A stretch of DNA of 64,000 bases from Serinus canaria (taxonomy: Eukaryota; Chordata; Aves; Passeriformes; Fringillidae), in assembly GCF_022539315.1 (NCBI RefSeq), contig NC_066316.1:64089994-64153993 (forward strand). The letters run 5' to 3'. Below, piece by piece: positions 1 through 14,800 of this stretch (positions are counted from its first letter, which is position 1; each line of letters begins with the position of its first letter). The translations under genes and the position numbers were made by a program. The notes beneath the pieces were generated by a model. That model made no database searches, had not been told where the DNA came from, and saw only the letters and a list, made by a program, of their open reading frames with translations.

Positions 1-3000
1 GTTTACATTTCTTGAGTCAGTATTGAATGCAAAAAAAACTGGAAAAATATTTGTGCATGTTAAATAACAGAAAATTAGAAATTTCCATGTTTTAGGACAT
101 GTTAGAACACCACAGGAAACAAATTCCTTGCCATGTCTTTACCTCATCTGGAATTCCTTGCTGTGTTGTAGCCTCAGCTTAAATGAGCAGCTGGTTCCAC
201 ATTGCATGACTAGTGCTTTATATTCAATATTCAGTATATTTGACCTGTGGTGATGTCTGATTTACCATTAAGCAATGTAAAAAAATCTCATTTATAATAA
301 TATCACAAAAATTTCATGAGATGGTTCAAGCAATGTAGCTCTTTGTCAAGAAAGGAAAAGAATCAAGAAAAATATTATTTTGGTGATAGCCCATAATGAT
401 AGGCTTTATTATTCAACTAGCAGCTTCAATTCAATATTGTAATGCAGAATTTGTGTGGGAGGCTGCCCTCTGGCAATAACACAGGAAGAATTTGGGACCT
501 ATTATTATTACTGCAAAATATCCTTCTCAGCTGAAGTGCTTTCTCTGTAGCCAAAAGAAAGATTCCAGTCCCAGATTCTGTTTAAACACTCTTTCCCCAC
601 AGTTTATTAGTGCAATGCAAAATGAGTATAGATACTTGCAAGTTCATAATTATCATATTACTTATCTGTGTTAAAAGCCCATGTGAGTATTAGGTATGGT
701 ACTCCTCAGCACAAAATGTGCAATTCCAAACACTTTATAGATCTCTGTGGTGCTAACAATAGGTAATGTTCTTTCACAAAACCAAACAAACCTGCTGCCA
801 GACAGTCCCACAGAAACCAGGTGGTTACCAGAGGCTCCACTGCCTGGTCCCTCATCAGCAGACACTCCCCAGGGTATCAACACCTTCCCTGACTATCATG
901 AGATTTTGTCTTGATGGCTTAAAAAAAATGGGGAACTGCTTTTTTGGTGTGTTATTTATAAAGAAGATAGAAAGGTTTTCTGTGCCAGAAAGGGGGAGGA
1001 TAAGCAGGTTGAGCTGTTTTGTGTTTTGCACAAGAAGAAACCAGGACTAGGAAGTTCATGTGCCAATAGGTGGCATGTTCCAAACATGTACATCTAATTT
1101 CCAGCCAGTCTGGTTGTAACAGCCCTTCACTGAAATGCAGTGACATAGGGTGGGAAAGTTGCATCAGATCCTCAGTTTGCTTCCTGAGAGGCAAAACCAT
1201 TCTTGCTCCTCTGCAAGTTGTTGAAATCACATTTATTGAAAGTAGGATTTTACAAATGAGTGTGTGGCTGAGGGTGTTGCTCGTGCTCCTGCTTTAGCTG
1301 GGTAAGTGCTGTTATCGCCTCGATACTGGCAGATAATCAGGAGTTGTTTCTATGCCATACCTTCCCATTGCCTAGGAGTTGCAAGGAGCCCTTAGTGCTG
1401 AATTGCCAGACATGTTTGAGAGTTGGAGTTGTTTGTGAAGACGTGCAGGATGAGGCCCAGTTCCAGATAAAATACATTTGCATGTTGCAGGAGCAAGTTC
1501 CTGCTGGAATGGAACACTGCAAAAGGACTGTGGAGCAGCTTGAGGAGCATTTATCCTGCCCTGAAATCAAGCGCCCAGGGCCTGGCTTTTCCATGGCTGA
1601 CAATGACTGTGCTGGGAAGGCTGACACTGAGTGTAGGCACATTAATCTTTGCACTTGGTTAAAGATCATTTCCCTTTTAATTGCTTGTATCATGTATGAC
1701 CTAATTTTTATCTGTGTATAGTAAATTATCTTACAGCAGACAAAATGTGACTGTCAAAAGAGGCTTCCTTCAGAGGGAAGGGAATCAGTTTCTAGAGACT
1801 TCAAGTTTCATTAAATGCATAAAATGAGCAGAAGTACTTTTCAGTCACTTCCACCACAATTCAATTTACCTCAGAAAAAACACATTATCTAAACACAATT
1901 GTTGTGTTGGGATTGTTCCACCTAAGAATTTTCCAACAGACAAATTATAAAGCCACTTATGAGTTGTTATGTATTTGTTACAGTCTATGTACATTTGCAG
2001 GATTTTGCCTGCAAAATCCATGACTCATTTCTCATGAGGGAAATCCTGAAATGACCATGAGAAGTGGAGAGGGGGGCATTTGCAAAGTGCTTTGCTTGTG
2101 TATTTTAGCTGGAATTTGATGCTTCCACCTATGTGAGGTTGCTTGGTTATTTTTTCTGCAGTGGTTTAAGCACCTTTATGACATGGTAGGTAATAGGAAT
2201 TGAGATTGACCAAGGAAATAGCTGACTGACGTTTGTAGTTACCCTGCATTCTTACCATCCTAAAATGATGAGCATGAACAAGAGTTGCTAAGTGTGTTTT
2301 TTCAGATATTGTTACTGAGAACAAATTCTGCTGTTATCTTCAAAGAATACTGGATTTTTTCCCTTGCTGAAAAAGCAAGTTCCTTCAATACTTCTTGAAG
2401 TACATCTTTGGTTTCAGATAAACACACAGATAGATGTATGTATTGGTAAATCTTTATGCATCATTTTCTGGTTTCTTACTGCTGCTGGCACAAGAGGCTC
2501 TCTCCTTAACCTCCCCCCAAACCGTGGCCTCTCAGCTGGACAGCCAAAACCCTGCTGCAACTGACACAGTTCCAGTGCATCATGGAGATCACAAATAGCA
2601 GTTTTACTTACCTGAATTTTCAGCTTCTCTTTTTAGCACTTCAAAATCTAATTGTACTGTGAAACTTGAATTTTGTGGTTTTCGGTTTCATTGTACCAGT
2701 GTGGAGGGGCATGTGTTGTGCCATTTTTATAAGCATGTTTAATTTTAAGATGACTATTCATAACTGCTTCTGACACCTTTTGTTATTCTGAAATTCATGG
2801 CATATGTGTTTTCCTGGATATGTCAGATACTCTTGTACCATTTTCCATTTAATCTTTTAGACTGACATTTAAAACAACAAATTAGCACAAAATGGGCTAT
2901 CTTTTTTCCCCCAGAAATCAGTCTGTTATATCAGATTAGTAAGAACATTCATACAGCTTCATTTTTTGCTTTACCTTTTAACAGAAACAAAAGTTTATTA

Positions 3001-5099
3001 TTTGTAATTGTTCAGTTATGTTTAAGATTTAGGGAGAATTCAAGAGTTTTCTTTCTTTTCAGGTATGATGTATTAATTGCTTGCCTGCTTGCATAATTAC
3101 TGATTGGTACTTGCATTTTTTCAGTGTTGTGACCAGCTTCATACACCCAGCTGAATACAGAGCACCTAATTGTTTTTAAACAATAATCCCAGCATTAAAT
3201 ATAGGTGCCTGTGGTGCATAACTTTTAGTTATCCAGCTGTTGATCATTGTAACAGCCCAGTTTTGGGTACGAAAACTGCTACATTGTTTCTCATAGTGTC
3301 CCTTAAACATCCAGAGCCTTGATCTAAGTTGCAATATTTTAGTACCAAGGTTCTGAGATCATCATCAGTTCCTTTTTGTGGTATGCTTTTGTAAATCAAA
3401 ACTCTTGCAATTTGTCTTTGATCCTGCTCTACTTTGTGTATTTTTTAATCCTGCTGCTCTTCTTCCATGCTTGCTCCCCTCTTCTAATCCATTTTGATTT
3501 TGGACAAGAACACAGCCGTGGTCATTTTCAGCTCAGATAGCTTTTTCTACTGAACTGTGATTCCATCCTTGCCCACACATCCTCCACAAGAGGAATCTGA
3601 ATTCTGGATGTATCATGTTTTCCCAGTCTGGGGGTTGCTTCTTTGAGCCTTTTTCCAGATGTTTCAGTTTGATGGTATATGAAAATTAATATTTGAGAAT
3701 TGTACTGGGTATTGTCCCACAAATGTCTTCTGAGACTTCTGGGCAGACTGTTATTCATTTCCTCCCCTTCCTATCTTCCATCCCCCCATCCTTCCTTCTT
3801 TACCTCCTTGCTTTCCTACATTCCTAATGTTCTTGAGGTCACTAGTTGATTGGCTCTCTGCAGCCCCTTGGTGGGACACACACTAAAGCTGCTGCTTTAA
3901 GGTATGATCATTTATGGAAGAGTTTATCCATACAATCCTACTTGTTGGAGTGTATCATCTAGTACATTGTTCATTAAGATTTTAAATATATTGAAATATT
4001 TGAATGTTTTGGAAAGAGTGCTAATCAAACCTATGTATACTTTGCTATACATTGGGGGTGGAGGGGGAGTGTATGTATACTTCAACACAAACTTAGAGAT
4101 GTTTTACATGTAGGTATTAAAAATGTATTTATAACATTTAGCAGTGTAAGGCAAATTGGGCTCCTCTAGGGAAACTTGGGAGAAAAAAAAAGTAATAAAA
4201 AGCTTGTGCCTGCCTTTGCTGCTGAAGGCTATATATTGTCTTAAAATCCCTTTTCTTACCTCTAGTCTTTCACAAATACAAAATTACTTTCTCTTTACCA
4301 TTCCCCAGAAAACTTCATAAACATTACAAATCACAATCACCCAAATAGCAAATATTGTCAACCTTCATTTGTGGCTGACATTTGCTCTTCCCTTTCTTTC
4401 TTTCACACTTTATCTGACCATGTGAAGACTTCCATTAGATCCAAATAGAATAGGCTACTACACTTTGGATGCCACAATGTCATAACTCTCATATTTCTAC
4501 ACTCATCTTTTACAAAGGAGGGAAAGTGAAAAGAGGAAAAAAAATATTCATTTTAAGCAGTAATGAGGCTGGAGAAATAAGCCAACTTTTGGGCTTAATG
4601 GAAAATGAAAAAATGGTGCTTTGACTTTTCCTGAATAATCCTTTCCATCTTATAAAAACACCTTTTGTTACTAACACAGATATGGACACAAGGGAATATA
4701 TGCTCTTTGAATGCTGCCTTAATTATCTTTGCTGCATTTATAACTGAATGTTCTTGATGAGAACTTTGATGAACTTTACCCTGTGTCTCCGTAAAGTTGT
4801 TTTCCTTTACTAGTTCTCAAAATTTCTTGCAATATGTGCAAAGGTCTGGAGTACTTTTGATGTCTTCTGATGACACAGTTGATGAAGAAATTTTACAAGT
4901 CTCAGCAGTGAAGGTTTTCAACAATGCAAGTAGGAGTAAACCCACTTTTCCTGATCAAAAGACATTGGAACACGGTATCCACTTCTAAGTTTTGTCATTA
5001 AGAAGATTCTTTAAGAATTCATTTTTAAGCTTTTGTGGTTTTTCTACCAACTACACTAAGTCAAATTATAATTTATAATTTATTGGCCTTATTACAACA

Positions 5100-5450
5100 C
5101 TTCATTAAAATGTCAGAAGATTCAGCTTCTAGGCAGGGTATTAGTGCAAGAGCTGTGCATGCGGAGTTCTTCGCGTATGGAAATAGCTACGGCAGTCATG
5201 TTCTGCAGCATGAATTAACAAAGATTGATTGCAATCTGTTTTTATTAACTCAAGGAAGAAAAGCGGTGTAGTGATATTAAGAAAATTAATTATAACTTTC
5301 TAATCTAGTAATTAATGTGCAGCTGGGCATGAGTGCAGTTAGTGCATTTCAGTAATTTGGCAGTCCTCACAAATTATCATCATCTGTTTTAAGGTAGACG
5401 ACTGTTCTCTAATCCTTGCTCAGATTTTTATAGTCTTTAGCATTTCAGAA
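5100..5450. promoter_or_regulatory. Candidate conserved non-coding element in intron
   Basis: This non-repetitive stretch differs from its surroundings. It keeps several CpGs (5161-5195 and near 5263 and 5398) in CpG-poor intron, and holds a cluster of homeodomain-like TAATTA, ATTAAT and ATTAAC motifs around 5215-5315. No codon-preserving exon is apparent. The appearance is typical of a deeply conserved vertebrate enhancer, but this is inference from base composition only and no alignment was run. Confidence 0.25.
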
Positions 5451-8174
5451 TGGTTTTAACACCATAGATGTTGGATATGGCCTTTTACCATAATAACATG
5501 AGCTGAAGTTCAGCTTTATCTTTCAGAACTGAGGTTCAGTTGGAATTTTTAGAACCATCTATCATTCTTTTCCAGTGTTGTACTGAAATTTCTTCTGTAG
5601 CAGTTGTATGAAACTGTGATTACTGGTAATTGACCTGCATATGTTGAAGTGTCTTAAAATGCTACTGAGAATTTAATGTATCCTGTAAATTGAGATGCTT
5701 CCAATTAGAGTTCTTATGATAATCACTTTCAAAACTAATCAAGTAATATAATGGTGTTACTAAAACTTCTATTGACTTAATTTTGACAAATTAATAAATG
5801 GAACCAATGCAATTACCGTAATGGTCATACCAGTTTACATTTTTCATAATCTAACCCTGTATGTTTTTCAGAAATGCAAGGAGAAATAGAAATTACCTAG
5901 GTGTGTTGAATTAGCATGACAAGGTGACTTGAGGGGGAGGGTATTTGTGCCCTTCTTGCTTTCTTTATGAGGCATGAAGGTTATTGTGGGTCACCTCCTG
6001 CTCAGACCCTGTTGTCTATTAGGAAATTAGACAATACTGAACAGAAATTACAACAAAGAACCCAGCAGCAAAACTGATAAGAGAAAATGCACTTAAGCAG
6101 ACTGCCTGATTTGCAACTATCAAACCCGATCTACTAAAATCTATTAAGAATTGTAATCTTTTCAGTGTGGTTTATATTTAGTCTTGTTTTTAACAAGTGA
6201 TTGGGAAAAAGCACAAAGCATCTGTGTAGATCAGACCTGTAGATCAGGTCTAAAACTATTCAGTATCCTTACACTGTCAGTGAACAGATTGTTATAACCA
6301 CCTGATTTATTTACATAAGACTTCTGGGAAATTTGCTTGTCTCATTTTAGGAATTTTGTTCTTACATTTTCATTAGGAATTCATAAGAGAAGGTGTTCTG
6401 GGAGACTAAAAGCCAGGAGTTTTCAGTCCAGTGAATCTTGTCCTTTCACTTCTTTTACAACAAAATTTCAACAGAAAATGGACAGCATTTGCTAGAAGAG
6501 CTTTTCTCTTAGTACTTGAGACATTCTCCAGAAATTCAGCAGGCTTGGGTTTTTCACTTCCCAGATATGTGCTTTTCCTTCCTAGGTTATTGCTTCCTAT
6601 AAAAGAAAGCATTAGCTAGGGAGTCCAAATTGGTTATTACGGATAGGTGGATAGAGGGCGGGTTATGCCTAAAGGCTTGTGAATAATTAAGATCAAGGAA
6701 TCAACGTGGGTGTCTTCATTAGCAGGTTAGTTCAGCTCAGGAGTTGAACTTCTTAAGTGTCTCTCCCAGTGTTCCCCACTTGTTGTGCTGTGTTTTGTGG
6801 GTAAAAGCAAAAGTTCCTTAAAGTGGATATTTGTTTGGCACTGTTGACCTGCTTGTTCTCAGGGCATGTGGGGGATCACAAACCTGGCTTTGGATAGCTA
6901 AGTAAAGCAAAGCCATCTATCTCTTTTGTTTGATCCAGCTCAATCTGAGCAGAGAGCTAGCTAAATCAAATATTTTAAGCAAAAATTGAAAGATCTGACT
7001 GCTCTATAATGACAATAAAATATACAAAGGAGGTGGGGAAGTGAGGTAATTAGGCTCTAGTCAAATAACAGCCTTGGAATTTACAAAGGACCTACTCGGA
7101 AATTTTGTTGGTTTATTGGAAGAGAATAAGATTCGTGCAGATCTCATTTCAGTTTTGCTTTATGCAGAACTCTCAGACACACAAAAAAAACCCAAAACAA
7201 CCAATCAAAACAATCACAAAAAATCAAACACTAAGTATGGAGCTTGCAAATTGTCTGAGGTTTGTGGCTGACCTAAATGACTGTGATTAATGCATAGTGG
7301 TGGTGACCATCTTATGCTGGTTATTGATTTGTGTTTCACAGCCAGTGGCATATCAGTGGTTTTAGGGCTCTGAAATACTCCATTTAGTTTTTCATAGCAA
7401 AAAAAAGTAATTTAATAAACTAGCTTGCACTTCAAAATTAACAAATGGGTAGCACTGCAGTTTATTGCATTAGTTATATTGAACAAATCACTTCGGAACA
7501 AATCAAATGAATAAGGAATATAGTCAATTTGGCTTTGTTTCTCTTTAGACACATGGTTGCAAATAATTCATATTTGAATTGTTCGAGTAATTGAATGGTT
7601 TGAATCTGCTTCAAACCCATTTTGTCAATATCCTAAGTTTCTAAATTGTTTTATTTTCAAATTTGCTAATTGTTTTCTTTGAAGTTACCACTGTAACACA
7701 ATTTTCATGAGCATTTGCGGTAATAAAGCTCACTTTGCACATGGCAAAACAAGAGTAGTTACATGACATGCAGCTCTTTGAAGAAAGAGATATTTTTAAG
7801 TGTCTTATGTATTCTTTGAAGTCATTCTGTGGTGGATTAGGTAGTCCAGCACTGTAAATCATTTTGATCACACTGTAACTTTCAGTTAGATCACCTGCAC
7901 TTTTTTTCTGTGCTTTCACGTACTATAAGATATTACAACTGACAAAGAATTAGTTTGTAGATATTTAGGATAAAATATAACCCTAAATGATATCCCATGC
8001 TGTATCTCATTCAGATGTGCTGGAAAAATTGGTGCTTGCAAAACTGACATGGATACCAATGTCCAAAAGCTCCTCCAAATTCAGTCGTGTATATGAATGC
8101 CTCAAGGCTTTTTGTAGCTATATGAGGTTTTTCCTCTCAGCATTAGAAGGTATGGAATCTTAATGGCAAAACTT

Positions 8175-8895
8175 CAGTTCTTCTGCCAGGCCATTCCCTT
8201 GGGTCCTGTCACTGGTCACCACAGAGAAGAGATCAGTGTCTGCCCCTCCTCTTCCCATGACAATAAGGCTGTAGACTGTGGTAAGGTCTCTCCTCAGTCT
8301 CTTCTTCCAAGCTGAACAGACCAGGTGACCTCAACCACTCCTGATGTGGCTTCCCCTCAAGGCCATTCACCATCCTCATGGCCACCTTTGGACACTCTCT
8401 AATAATTTAATCTCTTTTTCATGTTGTGGCACCCAGAACTGCCCCCAGCACTGGAGGTGAGGCCACCCCAGCTCAGAGCAGAGCAGGACAATCCCCTCCC
8501 TTGCCCAGCTGGCCTGATGCCCCCCAGGACACCACTGTCCCTCCTGGCTACCAGGGCACTGCTGACTCATGTACCACTTGCCACTGACCAGGACCCCCAG
8601 GTCCCTTTCTGCAGCACTGTTTTCCAAGATTACATTCTCTAGTCTGTCCCTACATCCAGGGTTGCCCCATCCCTGGACAGAATCCAGCACTTTCCCTTCT
8701 GGAACTGCATATGGTTGGTGATTGCCCAGCCCTTTCATTTGTCAAGGTCTCTCTGCTGGGCCTCCCTCCTCTCAAAGGGAGGCAACAGCTCCTCCCAGTT
8801 TTGCATTATCTGCAAACTTGCTTAGTATCCCTTCCAGAACCTCTGTGCAAGTCATTTGTGAAGATGTTAAAGAGTACAGGGCCAATTTGATGCTG
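8175..8895 (-). mobile_element. CR1 LINE fragment, minus strand
   Basis: The reverse complement reads as the 3' part of the CR1 reverse-transcriptase ORF. Near 8850-8895 it begins with a GPVLFNIFTNDLH-type RT motif. It continues through the region that should hold the catalytic FADD motif, which is broken by a stop codon, and then the conserved WGQFWVPQ-like and ER/VQR segments near 8376-8450. The frame is interrupted, so the copy is dead. It is 5'-truncated, as CR1 copies usually are. Edges are accurate to a few tens of bases; the left edge is where CR1-like text such as ctgtcactggtcaccacaga begins. Confidence 0.85.
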
Positions 8896-11800
8896 CATAG
8901 GCTGAGTCTGCTGGGGTTTTTTCTCTAATATTGCCATATAATTTGGAATTATTATAGTAGAGAGTAAGTAGTAAAGTGAGTAGAGAGTTGATGCCTGGCA
9001 AGTAAACTTTAAAAACTAATAACCCAATGAGCAGCACTTTGGTGATTGCGTTCTGCCTTGACTGACTTTTAGCTCTCTACAGACTGACTCTTGTAAGGAC
9101 AGGGAGGAGTAGGAGCTCACTAACATGCCTTTATGTTGGGGAAAACATTCAGCCTGACTTCTTATCCAGTAGGCAGATGTGGACTCTCTGCTAAGTGTTG
9201 AGTTAGATGGATGCATCTAGCCAACAGCCAAAATTTGTGGTGTTCTCTCTCTAATTTCACATAAAAAACTGAGTGTCCTTGTGTTTCCTTCTTTTTAATC
9301 AACAGACCTTGACACTGTAGCACACCATAACCTAACTGAGCAGATCTGGCTTAGAGGATGTGGTATGACTGAATATAATTTAAAAGACTTACCAGAATAG
9401 TCTGTTGTTTTATATTAAACAAGCAGTAGTAAAGCCCCAGCAGTAAATGCTGTAGCTACATGCACGTTGCTGTAGAAATCCAAAGGCCAGAGGATAAAGA
9501 CAAAATGAGACTTGTACAATGATGGGCTAGTTTGAGACCTATTGGGAAGAAAATAAAAAGAGGTTAGCAAGACAGCTGAGTAGTTTGTTCCAGCAATTTG
9601 CCTTCACTGGTTTAAACTTCATGTTAAAATGACGTTTTTATTGTTATAACACTGACACATGTTTAGGAGGAAATTAGTTAATAGGAGGGAACAATCTTTC
9701 AGCAAATTAAATGAAAGGCTACTATTTCCACTTGACATCTGTGAAACTGCTGCTACATTCCTTGGAGTAGTGCTTAGAGAAATAAATGAGCAAGTATTCC
9801 TTATAATTGAGCTTTAATGGTATCCATATGCTATATATCTTGTAATGGTGCTCATGTTGTGCAGTTTCTGTGTAGTATAAGAAAATTGAGTATTAGTCTG
9901 TCAAAGGCCCATTAATGTAAATGTCCTGATTCAGTTTTTAGCTGTGGAGAGGCTCGTGTGTTTTAAATACATCCCAGCAAATTGTGGTTGGTGCAGCACC
10001 TCTGACGGTCTTTCTGGTTGACCATTCAGGTTGCCCATTTCATGTCAAACAGCAACCTCTCTAGGTAATGAGATCTACTGGAGCAAAGATTTTAAAAAAG
10101 CATCATTTTGAATTTAATTCTTTTCAAATGAACATTTTCTAGCAGGCATTTGAACATTCAGTCTTTCAGCAATGTTGTTTCACATCATGCCACAGTGTTC
10201 TACTGCGGCCATAAATGAACTGTTTTCTCTATCTTTTACCCAGAATTCCCTTTGTAAATTAATTGAATTTTGCTTAACTAACTTTGTCAGCATTGTTTTA
10301 ATGGCTAATAGCTTTTGGGCTTGTCTTTGAAGGCTTAAATAAGTCATTTGAATATTCAGCCTGTTGTGCGGGTAAGGTTTACTGGCATCTGAGATTTTCA
10401 TGAGTACTACAAGTTCACAAAAGCCTACTTATGAGTAAATTTTGTTTGTGACACAGATTGGTTTGTTGCTAATTGGTGGTGAATTGACTGAACATGTCTT
10501 AAGTACTTATGATGATTAGAAAAAGACCTGTTGCTCTCCACAGAGACCACAGCTGTAACAGAGGTGATTCTTCATGCTTGCCTCTTAGGGAGTAGAAGGG
10601 AGCCTGAAGACACCCTTTGGAAATCTGCCTTCCTGAAAGAAGCAGGAGTGGGCAAGGGCAGTCATCTCATTTTTTTAATTTACTCTGATCACTTTGACTT
10701 GGGCCAGTGTGTTGCTCTCCTATTCCCAAATACATAATGTAACATGTCAAGAAGTTACTCATAATAGACCTAAAGGTAGTTTATTTTAGTGGCTTTTGAG
10801 TTCAAGGTCTCTCTGGTATTGAAAAGACAATCGTGCACATTACCAAAAGTACTTATTTATCACTGACATTATCTTTCAGAAGTGTCAGAAAAAACAAACA
10901 AGTATGCCAGATCTAGCCAGAACATACTGCATTCCAGACATGATCTTCATTGCACTGGAAAAACAAATGTGATGCTTCTTACTTGACAATTCTTGCAAGA
11001 TATTCCATGCTATATCATTCCAGTCTACAACTGGGAATACAGAAAAGAAAAAAAGGAGGGGAAAAAGGACAGGAATTAAAAAAAAAAAAGCTTGAAATAC
11101 TGATTCTTTCACTTAAGCCATCAAGAGCAGGGAGGGATTACAAAAAACATTTTAAACCTTTGACCAAATATTTTCCTGGAATTGGGACAGAAACCCAATT
11201 TTCTTAAATGCTTTATAAAACTGTATCATCATTGTTCTCATTGATAATTTATAAAAGAAAAATAGCAATGTACTTTCCCTCTGTATGTTGTTAATATGCA
11301 GAAGCTTTTTCAAGGTGATTAGTGATACACTGTGCTGGTACAGGAACAAAAAGTACACATATTGTCTCCAGCAGGGTTCCAGAAGTGTGGGGGTTTTCTT
11401 CTGTGCCTTTTTGTTCTATTACTTTAAATAGTAATCTCTTCATGCTTATTTCACTTCATCCTTTATTATATTATTTTCATTGTATTGATTAAAATCCCAT
11501 TGCTGTTAAGAAAAGCTTATTTGACTACTCGATGCCAGGTCCTTTATTATCTGATAATCTTGTTTAAAAAATCCTCCAAGGAATATCTTAAATATCCTAA
11601 GTATTAGTGCATGGATTGTGATTATGTATTTTAAGTACTTTTAGAAGAAATGTTTGGTATTTCTCATTTTCTGCTCTATCAAAGTAACAAATGTTTTTCA
11701 GCCTTTTTCAGCTCTATTGGATTGTTAAGTAATTGGGTGGAAAACTCCTTTCCTTCTTCAAGATATTTACTGTTGTGAGGTATTGTTGTAATTTCATACT

Positions 11801-14800
11801 GCAAGAAGATAATGGAACAAAATTATTTTTTTCTTTAAAAATATGAATCTTGACTAATCTGGCTTTCCTGAGTTTCTGAGGTAATATTTGTCCTTTTCTT
11901 TCTTCTTTGATTTTCTTTATGATGTGTTCAGATTGTCCTGGATCAGAATTTTTAGTGCATATGTGGGAATTAAGCTGGTAATAGAAACTCTTATCCCAGG
12001 AAACACGGAATACCATTATTTCTTCAGGTGAAAATCAGATGTGTATTACATTATGTGTCATTTTTTGGTTTCTTTGTGGGTTTGATTTTTTTTTTTTCAC
12101 TTGCCTGCTATACAGTAAAAAATTTTCTTGATCTTATGTTAATTAATGAATTTGATAATATTTAAGCCATTGGTTGATTTTCTGGGATGATGCAAACAGC
12201 AATGAGCTTGATTCACTTATAAAAATGTGAGCAAATAAAATGAAATTTAGTGTTTAGTAAACATAGAGCAAAAGCATAACATTCAGAATCAGAATCTGAT
12301 AAATACAATGTGTAACTTCCTCTAGCCTAGTGATATGCCTGAAACTAATGTCAATTTGAGAAAAATAGGGATGGCCCTTTTTTGTAAAATTGCCTGTATT
12401 ATACTGAATAAATGTATCTTCTATAAATGTATAAAGATGGGGAAAATGGATGTAAATTGCATGTAAGTACTTCTTTAAAGTATTGACTTCAATTTTATTT
12501 TTATGTGGTTAGTAGGCATTGAAGGACAAAACTGTGCATAAGCAAATGGATCATTTGCTGGGAGAATAAACTTTTTTTTTAACGTTGTATCACTGATTTT
12601 TAGAAAGAGAATCAGCTCTCAGTTCCTGAATCTGAATGATGCTAACAGAAAGGATTTATACAGTGATACAGGTGTTTCAGTCTGGCTGCAGGGATTCTCT
12701 GCATTCCTATTAACTTACTGTCTCTGCAGCAGTTTTAATGACAGTTACGGGATTTTAGTGCTCGATCAGTCCCCATTGAAGCGACCACAAGTCTTTCTAT
12801 CAGCTGTGAGTAAGGATCAAGGCCTTAGTGACTGACATTGAGCAAAATAAATTTTATCTGACCCCAGAACAAATGGATTTTTATGACACAGCAATGTGTG
12901 GGTAAAGAGAAACAAGAAGATTGAAGCAGACTGGAAGAAGAGGACATTTATATTTTCTTAAAGCATTTGTCAAAACAGATTATGTCTTTCACAACACTAG
13001 TCTGAAAAAGACTACTTAAGTTTTTTTAATCTAGGGAAGCTGTCCCTTTCAGTGAACCAGAATGCCATTTCTATAGAGTTTCAAACAGCTGTCACAGCAT
13101 CTGTGACAGCAGATATTGAAGAGAGGTTTCCCTCAACAACAGTGGTGTCTCTGTATTGTACATGTTTAGATTGATACACATACCCACAAATCCGCATGCA
13201 AGTGTAATTTACAGCATTTGTTAAGTTAATGTTAATATCTGATGAATATCACAGCTGCAGGTCCTGTGACAAGCTGTCCAGTATGTGAAACCACTGTTGA
13301 TCCAGCAGCTGTAGTGGAAGGAGAAATAATTGAGTGTCAGTCAGCAAGCCTTTGACGCAGGCTCCTTGCAATGACTGGTAGCTGCAGAAGGGCTTGAAGC
13401 AGACCTTTGTGACTTGTCAGCCCATTATTTTTAATAACGGTGCCATGCCGTTAGTGTAATGATTTTGCTTCTATGTTTCAAGCATTTAATGGCACCACAC
13501 TCAGCATCAAGCACAATAGGTGTGACTAGGTGCTTTGAAAGGCTTTAACCTGTATGACTATGAACCCACACAAAATATTTTTGTGGCACGAGAAGCTAAT
13601 ACAAGCTAATTGGGTTCAGAGAAGAAAAATATTATTAAATCCACTTTTTAGATTTACTGTCTGATGATAAGGAATGAATATGAACTGTATACACAAGAGT
13701 GATACAGATATATTTTAAATGACTGAGATTGAGATTAGGATTATTTAGGGTGTTGAAAAATTAGTGCTAGGAAGTGGGAAAGGGGAAATTAGTGGCAGAG
13801 AAATTACACAGAGCTGTCACTTGCCATCTGTGCTTTGAATCTTTACCTGTTCTTTTAAGTCCTCATCGCACTGAAAAGATCAAATACTGGGATTTTTTCC
13901 TGTCCAGAAGATCAGTAGTGGCTTTTCTTGAAAAACTGATACAGCCCTTCTAATCGAGAAACCATTGTTTTCACAACACTTCAGTACATTAATACCCTTG
14001 ATTGGGTTGTGAGTGTCCTTAGCCTGAACTGGAGGGGGCTGCTGTTGCAGGATCTCCACCAGATAAACACATCTCACTGCCTTACTTCACTTGAGGATGT
14101 GTGGAGACAACTGGATCTCCAGTGACTGGCAGTAAAAGAAAGAATATCTGGGATTTGGAATTTGGGAGAGCAAGAAGAGAGTTGTGGAACCAGAAAAGAA
14201 CAGAGCAGCCAGATAAGAAAAAGGCCCAACAAACACATCAAGTGCAAGAAAAAGAAACAGGGAAGTTCTGGGTTTAGCACCAATTCTCCACCCTATTTCT
14301 ATGTTACCTAGTCACCTCCAAATGCAAACTGTTCAACACTCATCCTCATAACAAAGTTTACAGACAGAGGAAGTTAATAACATTTCTTTGCACTTGGACA
14401 ATGCAATTGATATAGCAAAAGAACAATTTAGCAGAACTTGATCAGTTACTAGTAAAGGAAATCAGATGTGGGATAGAAACTAACTGAAGTCAGAAGTTAA
14501 TTACCTAATCAGAGTGGAACAGGGATTTATAGCAAATCCTCAGGAGAAAAAAAAAGGATAATCTAAAAGTTGAAGTTGGAAAAGTGATGTAGAACTGGAT
14601 GCAGAGTCTTACAGAGGGATATAATGACTAAAGTATACCAAAAGTGCCAAATGCCATGGCTACAGTGGTTTTAAGGCAGCAAGCAATCTTTAAGGTGAAA
14701 TGTGAAGTTCTAAAATAAGCTTTAAACTTACACAGTTATCAAGTTATCAAACATGCATGTAGAGAGTTATCAAAATGCATGGTAGAGAGCACAGTAACAG

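Noticed and set aside
140..200. tctggaattcctt, reminiscent of the SGIP segment expected in the preceding MAN1A1 exon
   Set aside because: The following codons do not continue the GH47 sequence and no matching splice sites are present, so it is chance.
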